Source: Acidobacteriota bacterium
GTDB taxonomy: Bacteria; Acidobacteriota; UBA6911; RPQK01; JAPXNP01
DNA length: 35,478 nt
Direction: 5' to 3'
NCBI GenBank assembly: GCA_030597245.1
Contig: JAUVSF010000002.1
Location: forward strand, 1 to 35,478
Shown here: piece by piece, positions 23,621 through 31,309 of the stretch
Layout of the letters: each line of letters starts with the position of its first letter
Numbering within the stretch: the stretch's first letter is position 1
Program-made: the position numbers and the translations under genes
Notes under the pieces: model-generated
Seen by the model: the letters and a program-made list of their open reading frames with translations, nothing else
What the model was told of the DNA's origin: nothing
Databases searched by the model: none

Positions 23621-24979
23621 ATGCTAGAGGAGCATGTCGATGCTCTAAGGGATTACCTTCGTTGTTATCCGGAACTAAGTGAGCGGGTTAGATTTGGCCC
23701 CTTGCGAGTTCTGACACGGGGTCGATGGAAACGAGTTCAAAGTCTCAAAGTGTCGGCCTCAGGAATAGAACTTCAGTTCGGCCGAGGCTCGAAAACCAAA
23801 CTGGTTCCGAAAGTTCGCGTCACGAGTCTCAGAATGGATCAGCGTGACCGTTTGATCCAGTTGATTCAGACTCTGTTCGGTGGCTATCGAGTAGTTAGAA
23901 CGCTGGCCAGGACCGATCGTCTTCGGTATCAATCTGCCGCATTTCTTCGGATCATCCTGGAATCCGGCAGTGAGCGAGTTGCGGTACTGGCTGCTTATGA
24001 AGGTGAGCCTGCGGAGTCTCGAAGCCGGTTTCTGGTCTCTCTGGTCATGTGGTGGGATAGCCTTTCTCCAAGTGAGGGGATTGCACGTGTCGTGGGATTG
24101 GTACCGGAGTCCTGGGGGAACGCAATCGCGCAAGATGTCCACGTTTTGAAGATCCCAATTGACTTGTACTGGTTTCGCCTGGATGATCTTGCAGTGCAAC
24201 CGCTTAATCCTTCAGGCGAGTTGTCTGAGGTAGGATCACCGTACGTCATATTCCCAAGTTCACAAGCATTGCCAACTCTCTTGAAATCGCTGCATTCGGG
24301 AAATCCAGAACTGGATCTGCTATATCGGAAGAACAGGTGGGAGTTGTGTTTCCGAGGACTCCCCGTGCTTTGGGAAGCTTGTGATGGAAAACTGGATTTC
24401 AACCATCTTGACCCTAGATCGCTTGAGCCGGGCCGGTTCGAAAGCTTCCAGAGGCATCTTGAACAAGTCAAGCGATTTAGATGCTTTCCTCCCATCGAGC
24501 CTGGGCATTCCTTCTACACCTACGGAAGGGAAAGGTGGTTCGAAAGCCTCCTGATTCGAAAGCATCGGTTGTTGAACCCGAATCTCACGGATGAAGTCTA
24601 CTGCCAGGTGCCGACTTGGGTAGGAGGTGAAAGAAAAGTCCTTGATCTGCTGACCGTGACTCGTGATGGGCGCCTCGCTGTCCTCGAACTGAAACCGCAG
24701 AAGGATCTTACCTTAGTGTTCCAGGGGTTGGAGTACTGGAACCGGGTTGTTCACCACCTGAGACACCAGGACTTCCAGAAAGCAGGATACTTTACGGGGC
24801 ACCGGCTTCAGACTCTTCCCCCGCTTCTCTATTTGGTGTCGCCGCTGTTTGAGTTTCATCGTCTACTACCAGTCTTTCGAAGACACCTCGATCCCAGGGT
24901 GAGTTTCGAGTGTTTCGGGACGAATCAGGACTGGAAAAAAGGTTTGAAACTGCTCCGCCGTTTTCGGCTTCGCACCTGA
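23621..24979 (+). CDS. Uncharacterised protein with a NucS-like PD-(D/E)XK nuclease domain
   Basis: A 452-residue protein. The first 290 residues match no family I know; they hold beta-rich segments and no membrane helix. The C-terminal part shows a PD-(D/E)XK nuclease core: Glu308 in ERWFESLLI, Asp342 in KVLDLLTV, Glu356-x-Lys358 in LAVLELKPQKD, and Gln368 plus Tyr372 in the next helix (FQGLEYWNRV). Order and spacing resemble the NucS/EndoMS mismatch nuclease domain (ERQVP-like strand, then DLL...VVELK). About 95 residues follow. I chose ATG 23621 because gagggggg precedes it by 10 bases; a TTG lies 11 codons upstream. It stands alone, divergent from the crotonase gene. DNA cleavage is inferred and the target is unknown. 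Confidence 0.72.
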   Translation: MLEEHVDALRDYLRCYPELSERVRFGPLRVLTRGRWKRVQSLKVSASGIELQFGRGSKTKLVPKVRVTSLRMDQRDRLIQLIQTLFGGYRVVRTLARTDRLRYQSAAFLRIILESGSERVAVLAAYEGEPAESRSRFLVSLVMWWDSLSPSEGIARVVGLVPESWGNAIAQDVHVLKIPIDLYWFRLDDLAVQPLNPSGELSEVGSPYVIFPSSQALPTLLKSLHSGNPELDLLYRKNRWELCFRGLPVLWEACDGKLDFNHLDPRSLEPGRFESFQRHLEQVKRFRCFPPIEPGHSFYTYGRERWFESLLIRKHRLLNPNLTDEVYCQVPTWVGGERKVLDLLTVTRDGRLAVLELKPQKDLTLVFQGLEYWNRVVHHLRHQDFQKAGYFTGHRLQTLPPLLYLVSPLFEFHRLLPVFRRHLDPRVSFECFGTNQDWKKGLKLLRRFRLRT

Positions 24980-25048
24980 TGGGGCAAGAATCCTTTCTGA
25001 ATTCGGGAAGGCAGTTGTCAGGAAGGGAATGTGGGAACGAAAAAGTGC

Positions 25049-25222
25049 TCAGGACTCGTTTTCCGACTCCTCACTCTCCTCCTTGCCCGATTTTAAGGAT
25101 CGCTTGAAGTTGGAGATTCCCTCTCCAAGGCCGCGGCCTATTTGAGGTAATCGACTGGCTCCGAAAAGCACGATCACTATGACGAGGATTACTACTAGTT
25201 CCGTAACACCAAGACCCATCAT
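25049..25222 (-). CDS. tatA: Sec-independent (Tat) translocase subunit TatA/E
   Basis: A 57-residue protein that forms the pore-like part of the twin-arginine translocase for folded proteins. It has an N-terminal membrane helix ([14 protein letters not shown]), the conserved hinge [15 protein letters not shown], an amphipathic helix and a short acidic tail ([10 protein letters not shown]). GGAGG lies 5 bases before the ATG at 25222; a TTG four codons upstream is less likely. tatB and tatC are not in the window. Confidence 0.93.
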   Translation of the reverse strand: MMGLGVTELVVILVIVIVLFGASRLPQIGRGLGEGISNFKRSLKSGKEESEESENES

Positions 25223-25339
25223 GAGCACCTCCAATCTCTACCTGATCATACGCTGTTGCTTTCAGCACTGTCAAACCAGGACAGGGTTGAGGCATTCGCG
25301 CTGTAGAGGTTTCTAAGTCCGTTGAAATACCCGGTTCCA

Positions 25340-25400
25340 GTGACAAATGACAAGTGATAAATGACAAATGCCAAGTGACAAATGACAAATGACAAATGCC
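25340..25400. repeat. Degenerate heptamer array E, 8.7 units, consensus RTGACAA
   Basis: Units: gtgacaa, atgacaa, gtgataa, atgacaa, atgccaa, gtgacaa, atgacaa, atgacaa, atgcc. It lies in the 470-base gene-free gap between tatA and the metalloprotease gene (both leftward), so upstream of tatA and downstream of the protease gene. Apart from this array and the hairpins at 25415-25464, I see no gene in 25235-25703. Confidence 0.95.
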
Positions 25401-25447
25401 GGCCTGCCAGCCGTAGCTCGAAGAGCGAAGGCGGATGCCGGCTCCCA

Positions 25448-25464
25448 GTCCCGCCTTGCGGGAC
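25448..25464. repeat. Hairpin GTCCCGC-CTT-GCGGGAC in a REP-like block
   Basis: A perfect 7-bp GC-rich stem with a 3-base loop, 48 bases after array E. Just before it, gtagctcgaagagcgaagg contains the small palindrome GCTCGAAGAGC. The whole stretch of about 25400-25470 looks like a repetitive extragenic palindrome. No T-run follows on either strand, so it is not a classical terminator. Confidence 0.7.
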
Positions 25465-25703
25465 GGCATGAATCTCGCAGATCCACCCTCTGTAGGATAC
25501 CTGGGCGGCTGAATCTGTGCGTCTCTGTCGACAACGGGGTGAAATCGACCTGGTACCTTCCCCTCACAACCGTTGTTCAACAACTTACAGCCATTTCCCG
25601 GGGTAAATTTCTTCGCTCACCTCTGGCAAGCCGCTCGGCGACTGCCTTTCGCCACAGCGCGATTGGCTAGGGTTGCGTGGTTTCGCTAAAATACCGGCTA
25701 AAG

Positions 25704-26939
25704 CTATTTCTCCAATTCAATTACAAAGACCCTATCTCCTTCAAGAGTCAGCGTAACTTCCAGATCGGGCTTTCGCCAAATCCGGGTCTCCGTGGCGGAT
25801 GAAATCTTTTGGTCGGACCTCTCAGCTTGTGGGTATTTCTTTACGATCAACTCAGAGTAAGCTTCAAAGAATTCACTCGCGTCTGTGTTCCCATCCCAGA
25901 TCGTACTCAAGAGGACCGCTGTGTTGCCGCTTCTGTCCTCCCAGAGTGCCACTCTGTCTCCATCCCACCCTTCTGAGGCTCGTTGCGCCTGCTCGTCGCT
26001 AATGTATTCCTTCAACAGGAGGTACGTTGAGAATTCCCCAAGAACGTTGTCGATGACAGGTTTCCAATCCTCGGATAGATTCTCTTGCTGTCTCTTCGTA
26101 TCAACTTCGGTAGGATGATCGCGAGAATTCAGGTACTTCTCCGGGTGCAGAATCTGTTCCGTCGATTCAGGTAAGTCGCTGTAGATTCGATCTACATCCT
26201 GCCATGAACCGTCCTTAAGAATTTCCTTGAGGAAGGCGCCGCCATATGCATAGGGGAAAAGCAGTGTCTCTTTGAGGTAGTCGGGCGCTTTCCCGAAGAC
26301 CGGAAACTGAGTCTCCATCAACGGCATCTGGAGGCGGCTCAACTCGATGAGATCCGGGATATCCGCAACACTCCGGCCCATAGGGCGGAGTGTGTAGTCG
26401 AGCATAATAATGAACCCTTCTCCTTCGATGAGGGCGTTATGGGCAAGAGTTCTGTCATCGTTGCCTTCGACGGGTGTCAGAAACCTTTTCAGATCAAAAT
26501 ATTGATCTTGCAGCGCGTGGGTCAGTTCGTGGGCCATGACCGGTTTCTGGATCTCCAGCGGAATCCAGTCTGCGATGAAGAATGTCTTCGAGTAGGGATC
26601 ATAATAGCCCGCTACCTGCTCGGTCAGTAATTCCAGCATGAATTCATAGAGAGGGAGATCAGGCGGGATCAGCCCCAGTTTTTCCAGCAACCGCTCTTCA
26701 GCCTCGATTTCATCTTTCGGGTATTCCTCCTGAATTCGACTGACCAGATAGGCTTTGACCTCCTCACGAGACTTGACACCTTTCTGAATCGGTTCTTTGG
26801 GCTCAAGTTCCCGGATCTCCACAACGGTCTCTAGAACTTCGTCTGCCGACTCCAACAGCTTGGAGACATCTGAGGCAAAGAGGACTGAAACACCGAGTGC
26901 AAGGGTGAGCAGCGCACATGGTCGCATTAAGGTTTTCAT
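25704..26939 (-). CDS. Exported HExxH metalloprotease-like protein, uncharacterised
   Basis: A 411-residue protein with a signal peptide (residues 1-23, LLTLALGVSVLFAS). It carries a gluzincin-type zinc site: His137-Glu138-Leu-Thr-His141 in VMAHELTHALQDQYFDL, and a Glu in ALIEGEGF (172 or 174), 31-33 residues on, as likely third ligand. The segment GYYDPYSKTFFIADW before it is also typical of a group of uncharacterised bacterial proteases. No propeptide or binding module is recognised. It presumably acts in the periplasm; the substrate is unknown. It lies 74 bases after selB; that gap holds a 6-bp hairpin GGGCTG/CAGCCC (26966-26991). Confidence 0.82.
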   Translation of the reverse strand: MKTLMRPCALLTLALGVSVLFASDVSKLLESADEVLETVVEIRELEPKEPIQKGVKSREEVKAYLVSRIQEEYPKDEIEAEERLLEKLGLIPPDLPLYEFMLELLTEQVAGYYDPYSKTFFIADWIPLEIQKPVMAHELTHALQDQYFDLKRFLTPVEGNDDRTLAHNALIEGEGFIIMLDYTLRPMGRSVADIPDLIELSRLQMPLMETQFPVFGKAPDYLKETLLFPYAYGGAFLKEILKDGSWQDVDRIYSDLPESTEQILHPEKYLNSRDHPTEVDTKRQQENLSEDWKPVIDNVLGEFSTYLLLKEYISDEQAQRASEGWDGDRVALWEDRSGNTAVLLSTIWDGNTDASEFFEAYSELIVKKYPQAERSDQKISSATETRIWRKPDLEVTLTLEGDRVFVIELEK

Positions 26940-27013
26940 TAAATCTCTTTCCTGGATGAGGGGAAGGGCTGTAGGAAAGCCTGGCCAGCCCCCAAACTCT
27001 TAATGTTACGTCA

Positions 27014-28960
27014 TCAGGCTTGTGAGCGGCCGAGCACTTTCCTCTTGTCTCCACTTCGGCTCGTGATCCGCCGGCGATCCAAAAACTCCAGCAAAGGGAT
27101 CGCGTACTTCCGACTGATCGAGAACAGTTTCTTGAATTCAGGCACGGTAAAGGTTTGGCCTTCGGGAAACTTCTTCCTCAGGCCTTCTGCAAGCTGATCC
27201 AGTAAGTCCTGCGTGATAACCAGGCTCTCGGAAATCCTGACGATTTGCCCTGTCGAGAGCAAGTGGTAGGCAACCTCTCTCGCACCCCTGTTGTTCTTGT
27301 CAACTCTCTCGAGCACCTTGTCCAAGGTAGTGATTTCAAACCCTGATCGCCCGATCAGTGTCAGGATTTCTTCCTTGATCTTCTCCTGCTCCACGTTCAA
27401 ATCAACGCTGTGGCCATGAAGTCGGACGTGTTTTCCATCTACTTCAATGACTCCCGCCTGTTCGAGCTCTCCCAGAACAAACTGAAAACATGCAGGGGTC
27501 CCTCCCGGCAGTAATCGTTTCTTGAGCTCTTCCTTTGAAAACCCTGGGCCGAGAGGCTTCGCTTCATGATACCGAGACAGAACTTGTACGACTTCGGACT
27601 CTAGTGCTTCAAATGAGTCTCTATGTATGGCCAGAAGAGGCTCTTGAGGGATCACCATCAGGGAGGGAATCGAAGGGAGAACCTCTTTTATGAAGGCTTC
27701 AGAGAAGCCGGTTCGCGCTACAAGCTCCTTCGAATTGACTCCCGTAAGACCAGCATCTGCCACTATAAGCTCGCAAAGGGGAGGCCCCCATTTGTCCGCG
27801 TTCTCCTCCATCGACTGTTCGAGCGATGTCAGGCGTGCAAGCAGGTGAGGCAGTTCACTCTTGCGGTGCCTTCTCGGAGAGTTGTCCAGGACAATCCCGC
27901 CTCCAACTGTGGTCAATGGTGAGTAGCGACGTAGAATCAAGTGGTCGCCAGGAAAGCAGAGGAGTGGGGAATCGATCCGCAGCTGAACCATTCCAGACTG
28001 ACCAGGTTCTAAAGTCTGCGAGTCCAGGAGTCTAATACGGCCTATCACTTCTGCACTTCCGTGATGGATACGGACGGGGGCTCGATTCCGCAGTGGCCCC
28101 GGCGCGTTTTTAAGGATTCGAACGGATGCATCAAGAGCGTATGTTGGTTCGAGGATTCCAGGGATAGAGAGTGTCATGCCTCTGTTCAGGTCCTGTTTGT
28201 CGATGTTACTCAAGTTCACGGCTGTTCGCTGGCCCGGGGAAGCTGAGTGATTGGCCGCATTGAATACCTCGATGCCGCGAACCTTGGCTACTTTTCGTGA
28301 TGGGTAGACTCCGACGAAGTCGTCTTTTGTTAATTGGCCCCAGAGTGTGGTGCCTGTAATAACCGTTCCGAATCCTCGCACAGAGAAGACTCTGTCGACA
28401 GGTAGACGGAAGATCCGGTTGGTAGCATCAAACGTCAACCTGTCTCGGTCTATCTTGCCCGCCTCCTTCTCGATGGCCTCCAGCAATTCCGGAATACCAT
28501 CTCCTTCGATGCTGTCAACTGCCAGGATCGGTGCATCTTCAAGAAGCGTTCCCTGGGTAAGATCTCTGATCTCTTCTTCGACCAGGCTCAGTAGCTCTTC
28601 TTCTACCAGGGACTTCTTGGTGATAACAACAAGTCCTCGCGGAATGTCCAGCAACTGGCATATCTGCAGATGTTCGAGGGTCTGAGGCATTATGGACTCG
28701 TCGGCGGCTACGATCAGAAGGAGCAGGTGAACCCCTCCAATTCCAGCCAGCATGTTCTTGACGAACTTCTCGTGCCCAGGAACGTCGATAAAGCCCATGC
28801 GGTAGTCACCCGATTCCAGATGGGCAAAACCTATGTCAATGGTTATTCCTCGACGCTTCTCCTCTTCTAATCGGTCCGTATCGATACCTGTGAGAGCTCG
28901 GACAAGTGCGGTCTTTCCGTGGTCAATGTGTCCGGCTGTTCCGACGATCAGGTTTTTCAC
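27014..28960 (-). CDS. selB: Selenocysteine-specific elongation factor SelB
   Basis: GTPase that brings Sec-tRNA to UGA codons marked by a SECIS hairpin. The 648-residue protein has G1 AGHIDHGKT, the switch I Thr in EEEKRRGITIDIGFA, and G3 DVPGHEKFVKNM. EF-Tu-like domains 2 and 3 follow (RVFSVRGFGTVITGT, FPGDHLILRR). The C-terminal winged helices (about 380-648) end in FKKLFSISRKYAIPLLEFLDRRRITSRSGDKR, the SECIS-binding end. G4 is odd: residues 114-117 read TKKS where the family has TKxD, so the guanine-reading Asp is missing. selA, selC, selD and a selenoprotein gene are not in the window. It is divergent from ffh. Confidence 0.95.
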   Translation of the reverse strand: MKNLIVGTAGHIDHGKTALVRALTGIDTDRLEEEKRRGITIDIGFAHLESGDYRMGFIDVPGHEKFVKNMLAGIGGVHLLLLIVAADESIMPQTLEHLQICQLLDIPRGLVVITKKSLVEEELLSLVEEEIRDLTQGTLLEDAPILAVDSIEGDGIPELLEAIEKEAGKIDRDRLTFDATNRIFRLPVDRVFSVRGFGTVITGTTLWGQLTKDDFVGVYPSRKVAKVRGIEVFNAANHSASPGQRTAVNLSNIDKQDLNRGMTLSIPGILEPTYALDASVRILKNAPGPLRNRAPVRIHHGSAEVIGRIRLLDSQTLEPGQSGMVQLRIDSPLLCFPGDHLILRRYSPLTTVGGGIVLDNSPRRHRKSELPHLLARLTSLEQSMEENADKWGPPLCELIVADAGLTGVNSKELVARTGFSEAFIKEVLPSIPSLMVIPQEPLLAIHRDSFEALESEVVQVLSRYHEAKPLGPGFSKEELKKRLLPGGTPACFQFVLGELEQAGVIEVDGKHVRLHGHSVDLNVEQEKIKEEILTLIGRSGFEITTLDKVLERVDKNNRGAREVAYHLLSTGQIVRISESLVITQDLLDQLAEGLRKKFPEGQTFTVPEFKKLFSISRKYAIPLLEFLDRRRITSRSGDKRKVLGRSQA

Positions 28961-28990
28961 TGTTCGCTATTGTAATGCAAAACCAGGTGC

Positions 28991-29028
28991 TTCCGTGGGC
29001 CCCAAGACGAGCTTGGGGTGTCTCGGAA
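28991..29028. other. Nested hairpin between selB and ffh
   Basis: CCCCAAG (29000-29006) and CTTGGGG (29012-29018) form a perfect 7-bp stem with the loop ACGAG. TTCCG (28991-28995) and CGGAA (29024-29028) close it outside, across 4- and 5-base internal loops. The word ggtgctt occurs just before (28987) and just after (29032). It lies upstream of the ffh promoter, in the selB leader on the other strand. It could act on selB or be a repeat relic; it is not a SECIS or an SRP RNA that I can recognise. Confidence 0.55.
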
Positions 29029-29057
29029 AAGGTGCTTGGGGAGTGAGAAGTCCTTCT

Positions 29058-29087
29058 TTGACACTCTCCAGCGCAGCCGGGTAAAAT
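29058..29087 (+). promoter_or_regulatory. Sigma-70-type promoter of the ffh operon
   Basis: TTGACA (29058-29063, perfect) and TAAAAT (29082-29087, 5 of 6) are 18 bases apart. Transcription would start near 29094, giving a 20-base leader with gaggggg before the ffh ATG. This is the best promoter match in the window. Confidence 0.75.
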
Positions 29088-29113
29088 ACGCGTTTTCCTT
29101 TTGAGGGGGCGCG

Positions 29114-30439
29114 ATGTTCGAGAGCTTATCAGAGAGGCTCCAAAAAACACTCCGAAATCTGAAAGGCGAGGGCCGGGTTTCTGAGCGACATGTGCAGGAG
29201 TCGATGCGCGAAATCAGGATGGCCCTGCTCGAAGCAGATGTTAACTTCAAAGTTGTCAAGGAGTTTGTAGCCGGCCTCAAAACGAAGGCGCTAGGTGAGG
29301 AGGTACTGAAAAGCCTGACTCCCGGACAACAGATAGTGAAACTGGTTCGAGACGAGCTGGTCGAGTTGCTGGGGAAAGAACCTTCAGAACTAGAGTTTAA
29401 GAAGGTTCCTCCTACCGCGGTTGTTCTTGTTGGATTGCAGGGGAGTGGGAAAACGACTTCTACAGGCAAGCTGGCACGATGGTTGTCTTTACAAGGCCGC
29501 CGGCCGTTGATGGTTTCTACCGATGTCTACAGGCCTGCCGCGCTGGATCAGCTGCGGATAATTGGTGAAGCTCTGCAGTTACCCGTTTTCGAGAGTGAAA
29601 GTCGAGACCCGGTTCAACTGGCAAGAGAGGCTTTTACCCATAGCAGGAACATGGGTTTTGATGTGCTGCTCGTAGATACTGCCGGGCGGTTGCACATCGA
29701 CGATGCTCTCATGACCGAGTTGGAACAGATTCGGCATGAACTGTCTGCAGAAGAGGTGCTATTGGTTGCGGATGCAATGACCGGACAGGATGCGGTCAAT
29801 TCTGCAGCAGAGTTCAACAGGCGGATACACCTCTCCGGGGTGATTCTGACTAAGCTTGACGGCGACGCTCGAGGAGGAGCTGCTCTTTCAATCCGGGAAG
29901 TAACCGGAACTCCGATTAAGTTCATTGGTGTGGGAGAGAAATACGAAGCACTGGAGGTGTTCCACCCTGATCGGTTGGCCGGCAGGATCCTGGGAATGGG
30001 CGACGTCCTGACCCTGATCGAGAAAGCAGAAGGGGTTGCCGACGAGGAGCAGGCTCGAGTCGTCTTGGAAAAGATTCGCAGGGATGAGTTTACTCTCGGA
30101 GACTTTCGTGACCAGCTCAGACAGATTCGAAAGTTAGGGCCCCTGGATCAAGTGCTTGGAATGCTTCCCCAGATAGGGCCACTTCGGGGATTGGACAAAG
30201 TGCGGATTGACGAGAAGCAGTTTGCCCATCTCGAAGCAATCATCAACTCGATGACTCCGAAGGAGAGAGCCAGGTACAAAGTAATTAATGGATCTCGGCG
30301 CAAAAGGATAGCCAGGGGCAGTGGCCGACCCGTTTCGGAAGTGAACCGCTTGCTCAAACAGTTTATCCAGACCAGGAAGATGATGAAAAGCCTCAGTAAG
30401 GGTTTCTTGGGCAAGAAGTTCCCCAAGCTTGGTTGGTAG
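29114..30439 (+). CDS. ffh: Signal recognition particle protein Ffh
   Basis: SRP54-type GTPase that binds signal peptides and, with 4.5S RNA and FtsY, targets membrane proteins to the translocon. The 441-residue protein has the N-domain helix bundle, G1 GLQGSGKTTSTGKLA (107 on), the DVYRPAALDQL motif, DTAGR, TKLDGDARGGAALS, and a Met-containing M domain ending in KMMKSLSKGFLGKKFPKLGW. gaggggg precedes the ATG. It heads the run ffh-rpsP-khpA-rimM-trmD-rplS. Confidence 0.97.
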   Translation: MFESLSERLQKTLRNLKGEGRVSERHVQESMREIRMALLEADVNFKVVKEFVAGLKTKALGEEVLKSLTPGQQIVKLVRDELVELLGKEPSELEFKKVPPTAVVLVGLQGSGKTTSTGKLARWLSLQGRRPLMVSTDVYRPAALDQLRIIGEALQLPVFESESRDPVQLAREAFTHSRNMGFDVLLVDTAGRLHIDDALMTELEQIRHELSAEEVLLVADAMTGQDAVNSAAEFNRRIHLSGVILTKLDGDARGGAALSIREVTGTPIKFIGVGEKYEALEVFHPDRLAGRILGMGDVLTLIEKAEGVADEEQARVVLEKIRRDEFTLGDFRDQLRQIRKLGPLDQVLGMLPQIGPLRGLDKVRIDEKQFAHLEAIINSMTPKERARYKVINGSRRKRIARGSGRPVSEVNRLLKQFIQTRKMMKSLSKGFLGKKFPKLGW

Positions 30440-30440
30440 C

Positions 30441-30477
30441 TCAGATATTTTTTTTCCGAGATCAGGAAGTATCTGAT
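30441..30477 (+). promoter_or_regulatory. Hairpin and T-run between ffh and rpsP
   Basis: TCAGATA (30441-30447) can pair with TATCTGA (30470-30476). Alternatively ATCAG (30461-30465) pairs with CTGAT (30473-30477). An eight-T run (30448-30455) lies in the first loop rather than after a stem, so this is not a standard terminator. It may be an mRNA element that lowers or regulates read-through into rpsP. Weak evidence. Confidence 0.35.
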
Positions 30478-30508
30478 AACATTTGTAGTTTACGAGGAGG
30501 TTAAGCTT

Positions 30509-31036
30509 TTGTTGAGAATTCGATTGTCTCGTCGTGGAGCTAAGAAAAATCCACATTATCGTGTCGTAGTGACCGAAAGAAGTAGCCCCAGAGACGGGCG
30601 ATTCAAAGAAATCGTTGGCCACTACAGCCCGGCTCGTGAGCCGGTACAACTCAAATTAGATTTGGAACGTGTTGACCATTGGATCAAGAATGGAGCACAA
30701 CCCACCCGGACGGTAAAAACGTTGATCAGGCGTGTTAGGGCTCAGGGGCAGCCTGAAGAGGTGACTGTTGAAAAGGTGGCTGAGGAAAAAGCGCAAGAGA
30801 AACTTGAAGAAGTGACAGAGGAAGCGTCGCAGGAGGAACCTGAAAAGGCGGCCGAGAAAAAGTCACAGGCAGAACCCGAGAAAGTGGCTGAGGAAAAGAC
30901 GCAAGAGAAACTTGAAGAGGTGACAGCGGAAGCTTCGCAGGCAAAAGCTGAAGAGGTGAGTGAAGAAGTGACAGAGGAAACGTCGCAGGAGGAACCTGAG
31001 AAGGCGGCCGAGAAAGTGTCGCCGGGCGAGGCCTAG
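30509..31036 (+). CDS. rpsP: Ribosomal protein S16 with a long repetitive acidic/basic tail
   Basis: Residues 1-80 are an ordinary bS16 ([48 protein letters not shown]). The remaining 95 residues are a Glu/Lys/Ala-rich tail of imperfect repeats such as [19 protein letters not shown], predicted helical and charged. A 58-base DNA segment at 30776-30833 recurs at 30884-30941 (period 108 bases, 36 codons) with about five changes, so the tail grew by duplication. Typical S16 is 80-100 residues. The start is TTG at 30509, 8 bases after GAGGAGG. Tail function is unknown. Confidence 0.95.
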   Translation: MLRIRLSRRGAKKNPHYRVVVTERSSPRDGRFKEIVGHYSPAREPVQLKLDLERVDHWIKNGAQPTRTVKTLIRRVRAQGQPEEVTVEKVAEEKAQEKLEEVTEEASQEEPEKAAEKKSQAEPEKVAEEKTQEKLEEVTAEASQAKAEEVSEEVTEETSQEEPEKAAEKVSPGEA

Positions 31037-31078
31037 AGAGAGCGCTCTAGGTTTGGGTTCAGATGCGAGGAGGGCAGC

Positions 31079-31309
31079 ATGAGAGAGCTAGTTGAGAATA
31101 TCGCAAAGGCGCTGGTGGACAGTCCGGAAGAAGTCAACGTAGCTGAGGTTGTGGGAGAGCAAACGACGGTTCTCGAATTGCGCGTGGCCCAACCAGATTT
31201 GGGTAAAGTGATAGGGAAACAAGGACGGACGGCACGGGCCATTCGTACCATCTTGGGCGCTGCTGGAATGAAACTCCGCAAGCGCTTTGTCCTGGAAATC
31301 CTTGAGTAG
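31079..31309 (+). CDS. khpA: KH-domain RNA-binding protein KhpA
   Basis: A 76-residue single KH domain with the nucleic-acid-binding GKQG in [23 protein letters not shown]. In other bacteria KhpA pairs with KhpB (Jag/EloR) and binds many RNAs, affecting cell division and envelope growth. gaggag precedes the ATG. It lies in its usual place between rpsP and rimM; its TAG stop is followed at once by the rimM start. Confidence 0.94.
   Translation: MRELVENIAKALVDSPEEVNVAEVVGEQTTVLELRVAQPDLGKVIGKQGRTARAIRTILGAAGMKLRKRFVLEILE

Noticed and set aside
25071-25583. 170-codon minus-strand open frame spanning array E
   Set aside because: Its middle is translation of the heptamer repeat (HLSFVTWHLSFITCHLS) and its 3' part runs through tatA in another frame.
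28961-29113. SRP 4.5S RNA gene or selC tRNA next to selB/ffh
   Set aside because: The conserved SRP tetraloop region and tRNA T-loop words are absent; only a short nested hairpin is seen.
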